Both the position numbers and the translations under genes were made by a program. The notes under the pieces were generated by a model, which searched no databases, was not told where the DNA came from, and saw only the letters and a list, made by a program, of their open reading frames with translations. 12,123 nucleotides of DNA from an uncultured Hungatella sp. (GTDB lineage: Bacteria; Bacillota; Clostridia; Lachnospirales; Lachnospiraceae): assembly GCA_910588325.1 (NCBI GenBank), contig CAJUPP010000089.1:1-12123 (forward strand), written 5' to 3'. Of the stretch, positions 1 to 6,572 are shown one piece after another. Every line of letters starts with the position of its first letter. Within the stretch, counting starts at the first letter, position 1.

Positions 1-50
1 GTCCCGCAGGATTTTAAGTCCTGTGCGTCTGCCAGTTCCGCCACTGCGGC
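1..50 (-). tRNA. tRNA-Leu (UAA), partial at the left edge
   Basis: Read on the minus strand, this starts GCCGCAGTGG and contains a D-arm with GGCAGACGC. The anticodon arm has a CAGGA/TCCTG stem around the loop CTTAAAA, which gives anticodon TAA and so leucine. The window ends just after the anticodon stem, so the variable arm, T-arm and 3' end are missing. It lies 26 nt downstream of tRNA-Tyr on the same strand with no terminator visible between them, so the two are probably one transcript. Confidence 0.93.
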
Positions 51-76
51 CTATAACAAACTCTTTGCCTTATAAA

Positions 77-158
77 TGGATGGAGATGGATTCGAACCAT
101 CGAAGCGTGTCGCAACAGATTTACAGTCTGCCCCCTTTGGCCACTCGGGAACCCATCC
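77..158 (-). tRNA. tRNA-Tyr (GUA)
   Basis: This is a complete class II tRNA of 82 nt. The 5' acceptor strand GGATGGG pairs with TCCATCC (one G-U pair), followed by discriminator A. The T-arm GATGG-TTCGAAT-CCATC is perfect. The anticodon loop CTGTAAA gives GTA (tyrosine), and a long variable arm is present, as expected for bacterial tRNA-Tyr. The 3' CCA is not encoded. The 49 nt between it and the alpha-glycosidase stop contains only weak promoter matches (TTGATT, 17 nt, TAAACT at 183-211 on the minus strand; or TATGAT at 188-193), so its promoter is not settled. Confidence 0.96.
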
Positions 159-207
159 ATATTGCTGCTAAAACTAAGAGTAAGTTTATCATAGCACTAC
201 AAAAAAA

Positions 208-2298
208 TCAAGAAAAAATTTCAGGTATTTGACATATGTCATTGGAAATGAGCAAAACACCGCTGGTTTCCCCAAGTCCTATTTTCAATATTCCGTTTTC
301 CACCAAAATTTCTGTCTCCTCTATTGTATATCCCTCAAGAGTTGTCATCATCACCTGAGTCACTTTTTCCTCGTCTGTAATGCCGATTTCCCATACAGGA
401 ATAGAAAGCTCCTGGAAGGAGTCACTGTTATTCACAGCCACAACACAGCGGTTCTCTCCAAAGAAACGCCCATAAGCAATCACATGATTTCCTGCCAGGA
501 GCTGTTTCAGGGAACCTCTTCGCAAGGCTTTATTCTCCTTATGCAGGCGAATCATATCTTTGTGGAATCTGATTAATTCCTTGTCCTCTCTTCCCCAGGG
601 ATATGTCCTCCGATTGTCCGGATCTGTCCAACCGCAGACTCCTGCCTCATCTCCGTAGTAGACCGTAGGCGCACCCGGCCATGTCATCTGAACCAGAACA
701 GCCTCTCTGAATACGCTTGGACGAATCCCCTCACTGGCCGCCTCCGCACCAACTGTTCCAATTCTTCCCACTTTCCTATTTGTACGAGTCATAAATCTGG
801 AATGGTCATGATTTGACAGTTCATTCATGGAGGTCAATACGGACTGGTTTTGCATGTGGCTCATATTTTTGAACATGGACCGGAAAAACTGATCTCCATT
901 TCCATACAACTGGTCAATGTACTCATCGCTGTGCTTCTCCATCCCTGTCAAAAACCAGGTCAGAGGCTCCATAAACGCATCATAGTTCATGATGGTATCC
1001 CACTCATCTCCTTGAAGCCATTGGCGGGGATCTCCATAATGTTCTGCCAGAATCAGCGCATTGGGATTCGCCTCTTTCACAGCCTTTCGAAATTCCTTCC
1101 AAAACTGATGGTTATAGTCACTGCTATGGCCCAAATCCGCTGCCACGTCCAGACGCCATCCATCCACATTATACGGCGGCGAGACCCATTTGCGCGCAAT
1201 CTTCATAATATAATCTTGAAGCTTCTTCGAATCTTCGTAATTCAGCTTCGGCAGAGTATCATGCCCCCACCAACCGTCGTAGCTTTTATTGCCAGGCCAT
1301 CCATTGTCATCCCAAAACTTAAAAAATGTATGGTAAGGACTGTCTTTGGACGTATACGCCCCTTCCTGGTACTCTCCGCTATGCTCATAGATCTTCTCCC
1401 GATCCAGCCATTTGTTGAATGAGCCGCAATGATTCAATACACCGTCAATGATAACCTTCATTCCCCGCCTGTGAACCTCTTTCATAAACTCCTCAAAAAA
1501 GCGGTCACTGGCATCCAAATTATCCGGAGCAGCGGAACGGATCATATATTTTGTAGCATTTTCATTGTCCGTAGCATTTTCTTCCACCAGGTTTCCACCA
1601 TCTTTTACGATTTTACCATAATGGGGATCAATATGGTCATAATCCTGAGTGTCATACTTATGATTAGAAGGGGAAACAAACAGCGGATTAAAATACAATA
1701 CCTCAATTCCCAGATCCTGTATATAATCCAGTTTATCCCAGACCCCCTGCAGATCTCCTCCATAAAATCGTCCCACATCCATGACAGATGGATTCTTAAA
1801 CCAGTCTTTTTCCCGATATACAGGGCGTCCGATATAAACATACTCCTGACTCTCCACATCATTATCCGGATCTCCATTGCAGAAACGGTCAACAAAAATC
1901 TGATATATCACCGCCCCCTTAGCCCACTCCGGTATATGAAATCCCGGAGTAATCCGGAAACGAAACGACTCCTGTGCCTCTTGTACCGGCCCCAGCCGAT
2001 TATAATAACAGGAATCTCCTCCCTTCACAACTCGAAACCAATAACTGACGGGTTCCTCCCCTACTACAATCTGATACTCATAATAGTCAAACATTTTATC
2101 TGAAAATGCTTTTTCCATAGCCTGCTGTTCTTCCTTCCCCTCCTGTATATAGAAGACAGCATCCGCATCATTTTTTGCAGTGCGAAACCGCAAAGTCACT
2201 TGTTCTCCTGTATCTGGTTCTGCCGGGATCCGAAATTCTTCTGTCTCATCACAGAATAGTGCTTTTTGGTTCAAAGACCCCACACTTCCATCTTCCAT
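208..2298 (-). CDS. Cytoplasmic GH13 alpha-glycosidase (cyclomaltodextrinase / neopullulanase-like)
   Basis: This 696-residue enzyme probably hydrolyses alpha-1,4 (and possibly alpha-1,6) bonds of maltodextrins, cyclodextrins or pullulan fragments inside the cell; no signal peptide is visible. Residues 1-115 look like the N-terminal beta domain of this group, and the barrel begins at about 128 (GAVIYQIFVDRF). Conserved GH13 regions are present: DGVLNH at 285-290, DGWRLDVA at 379-386 with the likely nucleophile D384, LILAEH with the likely acid/base E419, and NHD with the likely transition-state stabiliser D498. A polar stretch at about 229-262 looks like an extra loop after the YDTQDYDHIDPHYG segment. 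The ATG at 2298 follows an AGAGG Shine-Dalgarno at 8 nt. The gene is separated from the ftsH cluster by a strong terminator, so it is probably transcribed alone. The exact substrate and GH13 subfamily cannot be read from sequence alone. Confidence 0.9.
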   Translation of the reverse strand: MEDGSVGSLNQKALFCDETEEFRIPAEPDTGEQVTLRFRTAKNDADAVFYIQEGKEEQQAMEKAFSDKMFDYYEYQIVVGEEPVSYWFRVVKGGDSCYYNRLGPVQEAQESFRFRITPGFHIPEWAKGAVIYQIFVDRFCNGDPDNDVESQEYVYIGRPVYREKDWFKNPSVMDVGRFYGGDLQGVWDKLDYIQDLGIEVLYFNPLFVSPSNHKYDTQDYDHIDPHYGKIVKDGGNLVEENATDNENATKYMIRSAAPDNLDASDRFFEEFMKEVHRRGMKVIIDGVLNHCGSFNKWLDREKIYEHSGEYQEGAYTSKDSPYHTFFKFWDDNGWPGNKSYDGWWGHDTLPKLNYEDSKKLQDYIMKIARKWVSPPYNVDGWRLDVAADLGHSSDYNHQFWKEFRKAVKEANPNALILAEHYGDPRQWLQGDEWDTIMNYDAFMEPLTWFLTGMEKHSDEYIDQLYGNGDQFFRSMFKNMSHMQNQSVLTSMNELSNHDHSRFMTRTNRKVGRIGTVGAEAASEGIRPSVFREAVLVQMTWPGAPTVYYGDEAGVCGWTDPDNRRTYPWGREDKELIRFHKDMIRLHKENKALRRGSLKQLLAGNHVIAYGRFFGENRCVVAVNNSDSFQELSIPVWEIGITDEEKVTQVMMTTLEGYTIEETEILVENGILKIGLGETSGVLLISNDICQIPEIFS

Positions 2299-2402
2299 CT
2301 AACTTCCTCTTTCCAAAACAACTACAGCAAAAATGTCTGAGCTTTATTTTCTCTGCTGAATCCTTTAACGGCCTTCTGCCAGTCTGAAATCAGCCTCTCT
2401 TT

Positions 2403-2431
2403 ATTTTATATGATTCCGGAAGAATATACAA
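2403..2431 (-). promoter_or_regulatory. Candidate promoter of the alpha-glycosidase, with a TTCCGGAA palindrome in the spacer
   Basis: On the minus strand TTGTAT (2426-2431) is followed 17 nt later by TAAAAT (2403-2408), about 105 nt before the glycosidase start. The -10 is a 5/6 match and the -35 only 3/6. The spacer contains the perfect 8-bp palindrome TTCCGGAA (2414-2421), which could be an operator half or a chance palindrome. Confidence is limited by the weak -35. Confidence 0.35.
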
Positions 2432-2491
2432 CAGAAAAGTTGCACGATACGTCCCTGGTTATTTTGTGGAAAATGTTTATTTCTGGACAGA

Positions 2492-2521
2492 AGAAAAGCC
2501 AGCGGGGTAGCTGGCTTTTCT
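2492..2521 (-). terminator. Rho-independent terminator downstream of ftsH
   Basis: A perfect 12-bp stem, AGAAAAGCCAGC / GCTGGCTTTTCT, surrounds a 6-nt loop. On the minus strand the loop is TACCCC and the stem runs into TTTTCTTCT. It lies about 160 nt after the ftsH stop and before the glycosidase leader, so it should end the spoIIE-tilS-hpt-ftsH transcript. It is symmetrical enough to act on the other strand too, but no plus-strand gene needs it. Confidence 0.88.
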
Positions 2522-2594
2522 AGGAGAAGGTATTTCGTTTCTTATGGGGTGTAGCAAAAACTATATAATGTATTGGGGGGTTACGTCTATTATA
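2522..2594 (-). ncRNA. Candidate C-rich small RNA or ftsH 3' UTR
   Basis: Between the ftsH stop and the terminator the minus strand carries a perfect TATAAT (2589-2594), with a weak TTCAAA 18 nt upstream (2613-2618). Transcription from there would give roughly a 95-nt RNA ending at the terminator hairpin at 2492-2521. It would contain three C-runs: CCCCCC (2575-2580), CCCC (2546-2549) and the terminator loop TACCCC, plus CTTCTCCT just before the terminator. It has no obvious reading frame. C-rich single-stranded patches are typical of several Firmicutes small RNAs that pair with Shine-Dalgarno sequences. This is inference; the stretch may simply be a long 3' UTR of ftsH. Confidence 0.3.
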
Positions 2595-2678
2595 ATATCA
2601 TGGGATGCGCAATTTGAAAAGAGTTACACTGCACAAAGTTCACAAAAGTCCATCGTATTTTTTGTGCAAATAGCACGC

Positions 2679-4487
2679 TTACACAAACAACTGTTCGAAT
2701 TCCTGCTGCCCTATCCTTTCTTTCTCCATCAAGATCTCCGTACACCTGTGAAGTACATCCACATGTTCCTGGATCATGGCTTTGGCTTTACCGTAACATT
2801 CATCAATGATCCGTTTTACCTCACTGTCAATCACAGTGGCCACATTCTCCCCATAACTTTTCGTATGGCCTAAATCCCTTCCTATGAAAACTTCGTCTTC
2901 CTCTGTTTCATAGTTAATCATACCTACTTTTTCTGACATGCCATATTTGATTACCATAGAACGTGCCATAGCTGTAGCCTGCTTAATATCCTGAGATGCG
3001 CCTGTAGTAATATCATCAAAAATAAGTTCCTCAGCGATTCGTCCACCTAATGACACCATAATGTTCTGCAGCATCTTGCCCTTGGTATTGAACATCTCGT
3101 CCTTTTCCGGCAGAGGCATGGTATATCCTGCTGCCCCCATTCCTGTAGGGATAATAGAAATGGTATGAACCGGTCCCACATCCGGAAGAAGGTGAAATAA
3201 GATGGCATGGCCTGATTCATGGTAAGCCGTAATCCTCTTTTCTTTTTCGGAGATCACACGACTCTTCTTCTCGGCACCGATTCCCACTTTAATGAAAGAG
3301 CGGTCAATATCACTCTGTGTCACAAACTTCCGTCCTTCCTTAGCCGTCAGAATTGCCGCCTCATTCAGAAGACTCTCCAAGTCTGCTCCGGTAAATCCGG
3401 CAGTCGTCCTGGCTACCCGCTCCAGATCCACATCATCTCCCAGAGGTTTATCCTGGGCATGGACCCTCAAAATCTCTTCCCGGCCTCTCACATCCGGCTT
3501 TCCCACCACAATCTTACGGTCAAACCGTCCCGGACGCAGAATCGCAGGATCCAAAATATCCACTCTGTTGGTTGCCGCCATAACAATGATTCCCTCATTG
3601 ACACCGAATCCGTCCATCTCAACTAAAAGCTGATTCAATGTCTGCTCCCTCTCATCATGGCCGCCTCCCAGACCGGTTCCCCTCTGTCTGGCCACCGCAT
3701 CAATCTCATCAATAAATACAATGCAGGGAGCATTCTTTTTGGCCTCTTCAAACAAATCCCGAACCCTGGAAGCTCCCACACCTACAAACATCTCCACAAA
3801 ATCTGAACCGGAAATACTGAAAAAGGGTACTCCCGACTCTCCGGCCACTGCCTTGGCAAGCAAAGTCTTCCCCGTCCCGGGAGGACCTACCAGCAAGACT
3901 CCTTTGGGAATTCTGGCTCCTACGGAAGTATACTTCTGAGGGCTTCTTAAGAAATCTACCAGCTCCTCCAGGTCCTCCTTTTCCTCCCTCAGGCCCGCCA
4001 CCTTTGTGAAATTGAACTTGTTGGCATCCTTATTCAGTTTGGCACGGCTTTTTCCAAAATTCATCATCCTGGCATTGGCCCCGCCTCCGGCTGCCCTGGC
4101 ATTCATCATGGTAAATACCACAACCAGCACCACACCGGACAAAAGTACCGGAAGCACCAGGGTCAGAATGTAATTCTCATGAGGCACATCCTGAACCGTA
4201 ACCGGAACATGGTTATCCAGCAGATACTCTCTTTCTGCCTGCACATCCGACACATAGACCCGCTTTTGGCTCTTATCCTTCATACTTAGAATTACTTCTC
4301 CGGTAGGTGTCTCCTTGTTCTGCTGGATTGTGGCTGCTTCAATGCCGCCTTCTGTCACCTCAGACATGTATTCCTGCTGGGTCAGGTCCTCCGGAGCCCT
4401 CTCTCTGGTCAGACCGTTAGCTACAAAAAGTATCAACAAGGCCACCAGAATCAATCCCAGTCCGTTCATTGACTGACGTTGTCTCAA
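2679..4487 (-). CDS. ftsH: ATP-dependent zinc metalloprotease FtsH
   Basis: FtsH is the membrane-anchored AAA+ protease that degrades damaged membrane proteins and selected regulators. The 602 residues show the full layout: TM1 at about 8-24, an extracytoplasmic loop, TM2 at about 106-127, then the AAA+ module with Walker A GPPGTGKT (201-208), Walker B IVFIDE (256-261) and the second region of homology ATNRVDILDPAILRPGRFD (305-323). The protease domain has HESGH (423-427) and TGASQD, whose D500 is the probable third zinc ligand. The C-terminus is short, ending soon after the peptidase domain. The start is a TTG with AGGAGG 10 nt upstream; the first in-frame ATG (residue 7) is too far from that site. 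It is the last gene of the cluster and is followed by a terminator. ftsH next to hpt and tilS is a highly conserved Firmicutes arrangement. Confidence 0.98.
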   Translation of the reverse strand: MRQRQSMNGLGLILVALLILFVANGLTRERAPEDLTQQEYMSEVTEGGIEAATIQQNKETPTGEVILSMKDKSQKRVYVSDVQAEREYLLDNHVPVTVQDVPHENYILTLVLPVLLSGVVLVVVFTMMNARAAGGGANARMMNFGKSRAKLNKDANKFNFTKVAGLREEKEDLEELVDFLRSPQKYTSVGARIPKGVLLVGPPGTGKTLLAKAVAGESGVPFFSISGSDFVEMFVGVGASRVRDLFEEAKKNAPCIVFIDEIDAVARQRGTGLGGGHDEREQTLNQLLVEMDGFGVNEGIIVMAATNRVDILDPAILRPGRFDRKIVVGKPDVRGREEILRVHAQDKPLGDDVDLERVARTTAGFTGADLESLLNEAAILTAKEGRKFVTQSDIDRSFIKVGIGAEKKSRVISEKEKRITAYHESGHAILFHLLPDVGPVHTISIIPTGMGAAGYTMPLPEKDEMFNTKGKMLQNIMVSLGGRIAEELIFDDITTGASQDIKQATAMARSMVIKYGMSEKVGMINYETEEDEVFIGRDLGHTKSYGENVATVIDSEVKRIIDECYGKAKAMIQEHVDVLHRCTEILMEKERIGQQEFEQLFV

Positions 4488-4497
4488 TTTTAAACTG

Positions 4498-4503
4498 CCT
4501 CCT
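4498..4503 (-). promoter_or_regulatory. ftsH ribosome binding site deciding a TTG start
   Basis: The minus strand reads AGGAGG, 10 nt before TTG at 4485-4487. The alternative ATG at residue 7 would be 28 nt away, so TTG is favoured. Confidence 0.8.
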
Positions 4504-4513
4504 TACTGTTATA

Positions 4514-4566
4514 ATGTGCTCTTTAAGTCTCACAAAAACAGACGCAAAGAGACTTCGAAAGCACAT
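4514..4566. repeat. Interrupted inverted repeat filling the hpt-ftsH spacer
   Basis: ATGTGCT (4514-4520) and AAGTCTC (4525-4531) are matched by GAGACTT (4549-4555) and AGCACAT (4560-4566). This gives two perfect 7-bp stems separated by a symmetric 4x4 internal loop, with a 17-nt apical loop. It starts directly after the hpt stop codon. No T-tract follows on either strand, so it is not a normal terminator. A weak TTGTGA / TATAAC pair with a 16-nt spacer lies over its ftsH-proximal arm. RNA stability, attenuation or protein binding are all possible. Confidence 0.7.
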
Positions 4567-5094
4567 TTACAATTGTTCTACTACTCCAATATATGGCAGA
4601 TTCCTGTACTTCTGGTCATAATCCAGACCATATCCCACAACAAATTCATCCGGAATACTGAAGCATGTATAATCTACCTTCACCTGCTTCTTCACCCTGC
4701 GCTCCGGCTTATCCAGAAGGGTACACAGGCGGATACTCTTTGGCCCTCTCTTCTCCAATATCTCCATCAGATAGGCTAATGTCCTTCCGGAATCAATAAT
4801 ATCTTCCACAATCAGGACATCTTTTCCCTCCAACGGCTCATCCAGGTCCTTGATAATCTTTACCACGCCGCTGGACTGGGTACCGGAACCATAGCTGGAT
4901 ACGGACATAAAATCCAAAGATACCGGAATCGTCAGCCTTTTCGCCAGCTCACAGGTAAAAAACACTCCGCCTTTTAAAATACAGATGAGATGCACTTCCC
5001 CGCCCGCATAATCCTGGCTAATCTGGGCCGCTATTTCGCTGATCTTCCTATTTACATCATTCTCCGGAATCAAAACCCGAATCTTATCCTTCAT
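4567..5094 (-). CDS. hpt: Hypoxanthine-guanine phosphoribosyltransferase
   Basis: This enzyme salvages hypoxanthine and guanine by joining them to PRPP, giving IMP and GMP. The 175-residue form beginning MKDKIRVL shows the PRPP-binding signature VLIVEDIIDSGRT (93-105, acidic pair E97-D98), the flexible loop around SYGSGTQSSG (67-76) and the base-binding end FVVGYGLDYDQKYRNLPYIG (151-170). Length is normal for the family. The frame stays open to an ATG at 5109, but GGAGG (5103-5107) lies inside that extension, 8 nt before the ATG at 5094, and nothing resembling a Shine-Dalgarno precedes 5109; the start at 5094 is therefore preferred. The gene overlaps the end of tilS by 11 nt, so the two are translationally coupled. 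tilS-hpt-ftsH is a conserved trio. Confidence 0.97.
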   Translation of the reverse strand: MKDKIRVLIPENDVNRKISEIAAQISQDYAGGEVHLICILKGGVFFTCELAKRLTIPVSLDFMSVSSYGSGTQSSGVVKIIKDLDEPLEGKDVLIVEDIIDSGRTLAYLMEILEKRGPKSIRLCTLLDKPERRVKKQVKVDYTCFSIPDEFVVGYGLDYDQKYRNLPYIGVVEQL

Positions 5095-6541
5095 GTCCGT
5101 ATCCTCCATCTGTTTGTACTTGTAAAATCTGCTGTGTATGCTCTGTTATTTTATAGTATTCACTAATCCGGTATCCGACAATCCACAAAATATGATGCCC
5201 CTCCGCCAGAAGAAGGATCTTATCTCTCTCCTCCCTGGGGATCTTTTCATCAATCATATATGCTTTTACTGTCTTTCGTTTCCCATCTTTTAGGGTAATA
5301 TAATCGCCGGTCTGCCTGTTCCTAACAGATAACGTATTTTTTATTGTATCATAATCAAACCATTTCGTATACCGATTTTCCGGAATTTCTTCATCTTTTT
5401 TATAAGAAAAATGGCTTAATTTCAAGGTTTTCACCGTTGTCGTCGCTGATTTTTCCACCTGAGCCGGCTCTTTTTCTTCTGCTGTTTTTGCCCTTGTCCT
5501 TCCTACCCTTACCGATTCCGGCTTTCCCTCAAAATCATGTTTCCCATTAATATCCTTTCCTTTGGATATGGAAATCCATACCACTCCATATTCTGTTTCT
5601 GCCTCCAGACCGTATGGCAGGCTAATCCGTTTTCCTGTTCCCCTTTTCGCCAGCCTGCAGACCTGGTCAATATGAGCAAAGGTAATATCTTTTACAGAGT
5701 TGGTACATAAGCCAATGATTTTCCTGATAATATATCCTCTTAAAATCTCCGGCTGCCCTTCCAGTACATTCCCTTCTATCCCGTATCGCCTGTCCTCTTT
5801 TTCTTCTTTCCCATACTGCCTCCACACCTCTTCCGCCTGACTTTCCAAGTACTCATCCGCCTTACTTAAGAGTCTTCCTGTTCCGACAATATGTCTTACC
5901 GCGCCAGCATTGACATCACCTAAGATTTCTGGAATCAGTTTATGGCGCAACCGGTTTCTGGTATAGTCCTGACATGCATTGGTAGAATCTTCACAATAGC
6001 TTAATCCCTGTTCCTTCAGGTAATCCAGGATTTCCTGCTTTCCCACACACAAAAGAGGCCGTATCACCGCCCCTTTCACTGCTGCCATACCACACAGCCC
6101 TTTTAAACCGCTTCCGCGAAACAGATTGTGAAGTATGGTCTCTGCCTGGTCCTCCCGATGGTGGGCCACCGCAATTTTCCCGTTCCCCCATGCCTTTGCT
6201 TCTTCCTCCAGGGCCTGATACCTTAATATTCTGCCGGCTTCCTCTAAAGAAAGCCTCTGTGCCGCCCCATACTCCGCTACTTTCCTGTACACCACACGGC
6301 AGGTCAGGTTCAGCTTTCTTGCCTCCGCTTCCACAAATGCCGCATCCCTGTCCGCTTCCTCTCCCCGCAGCCCATGATGTACATGCATGACCCGCAGTTC
6401 CATTCCCAGCTGTTCCTTCATATCATTCAGCAAATGCAGAAGGCAGATCGAATCTGCCCCTCCCGATACTGCCGCAATCACTTTGTCTTTCGGCTCTATC
6501 ATACGATATTCTCTTATAAAATCTCTTACCGTCTTTTGCAT
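5084..6541 (-). CDS. tilS: tRNA(Ile)-lysidine synthetase TilS
   Basis: TilS uses ATP to attach lysine to C34 of the tRNA-Ile with anticodon CAU, so that it reads AUA codons; it is normally essential. The 485 residues show the N-type ATP pyrophosphatase P-loop SGGADS (26-31), HVHHGLRGEEADRD (53-66), AHHREDQAET (126-135) with FRGSGLKGLCGM after it, and the RNRLRHKLIP block (195-204). The C-terminal TilS domain runs from about 385 to 475. A hydrophilic, charged linker at about 327-370 separates the middle and C-terminal domains and is probably disordered. The ATG at 6541 is preceded by AGGTGA. It lies 31 nt after spoIIE and overlaps hpt; the B. subtilis genes yabS and yabT that sit between spoIIE and tilS are absent here. 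Confidence 0.97.
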   Translation of the reverse strand: MQKTVRDFIREYRMIEPKDKVIAAVSGGADSICLLHLLNDMKEQLGMELRVMHVHHGLRGEEADRDAAFVEAEARKLNLTCRVVYRKVAEYGAAQRLSLEEAGRILRYQALEEEAKAWGNGKIAVAHHREDQAETILHNLFRGSGLKGLCGMAAVKGAVIRPLLCVGKQEILDYLKEQGLSYCEDSTNACQDYTRNRLRHKLIPEILGDVNAGAVRHIVGTGRLLSKADEYLESQAEEVWRQYGKEEKEDRRYGIEGNVLEGQPEILRGYIIRKIIGLCTNSVKDITFAHIDQVCRLAKRGTGKRISLPYGLEAETEYGVVWISISKGKDINGKHDFEGKPESVRVGRTRAKTAEEKEPAQVEKSATTTVKTLKLSHFSYKKDEEIPENRYTKWFDYDTIKNTLSVRNRQTGDYITLKDGKRKTVKAYMIDEKIPREERDKILLLAEGHHILWIVGYRISEYYKITEHTQQILQVQTDGGYGHEG

Positions 6542-6572
6542 TCTATCACCTGTCCGACTGCATACAATTCTT

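Noticed and set aside
1429..2103. A 224-residue plus-strand open frame opposite the alpha-glycosidase
   Set aside because: It is antisense to a clear GH13 enzyme, has no family motif and no convincing ribosome binding site, and low-complexity Ile/His-rich composition suggests a shadow.
2541..2600. Plus-strand promoters at TATAAT 2564-2569 and 2591-2596
   Set aside because: No -35 hexamer at the right distance and no plus-strand gene downstream; AT-rich spacer gives such matches by chance.
3219..3633. Two overlapping plus-strand frames of 135 and 113 residues opposite ftsH
   Set aside because: They lie antisense to the AAA+ domain of FtsH, whose conservation explains the open frames; no start signals.
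5095..5109. Five-residue upstream start of Hpt (MEDTD)
   Set aside because: The Shine-Dalgarno GGAGG lies within this extension and is spaced correctly for the ATG at 5094; nothing suitable precedes 5109.
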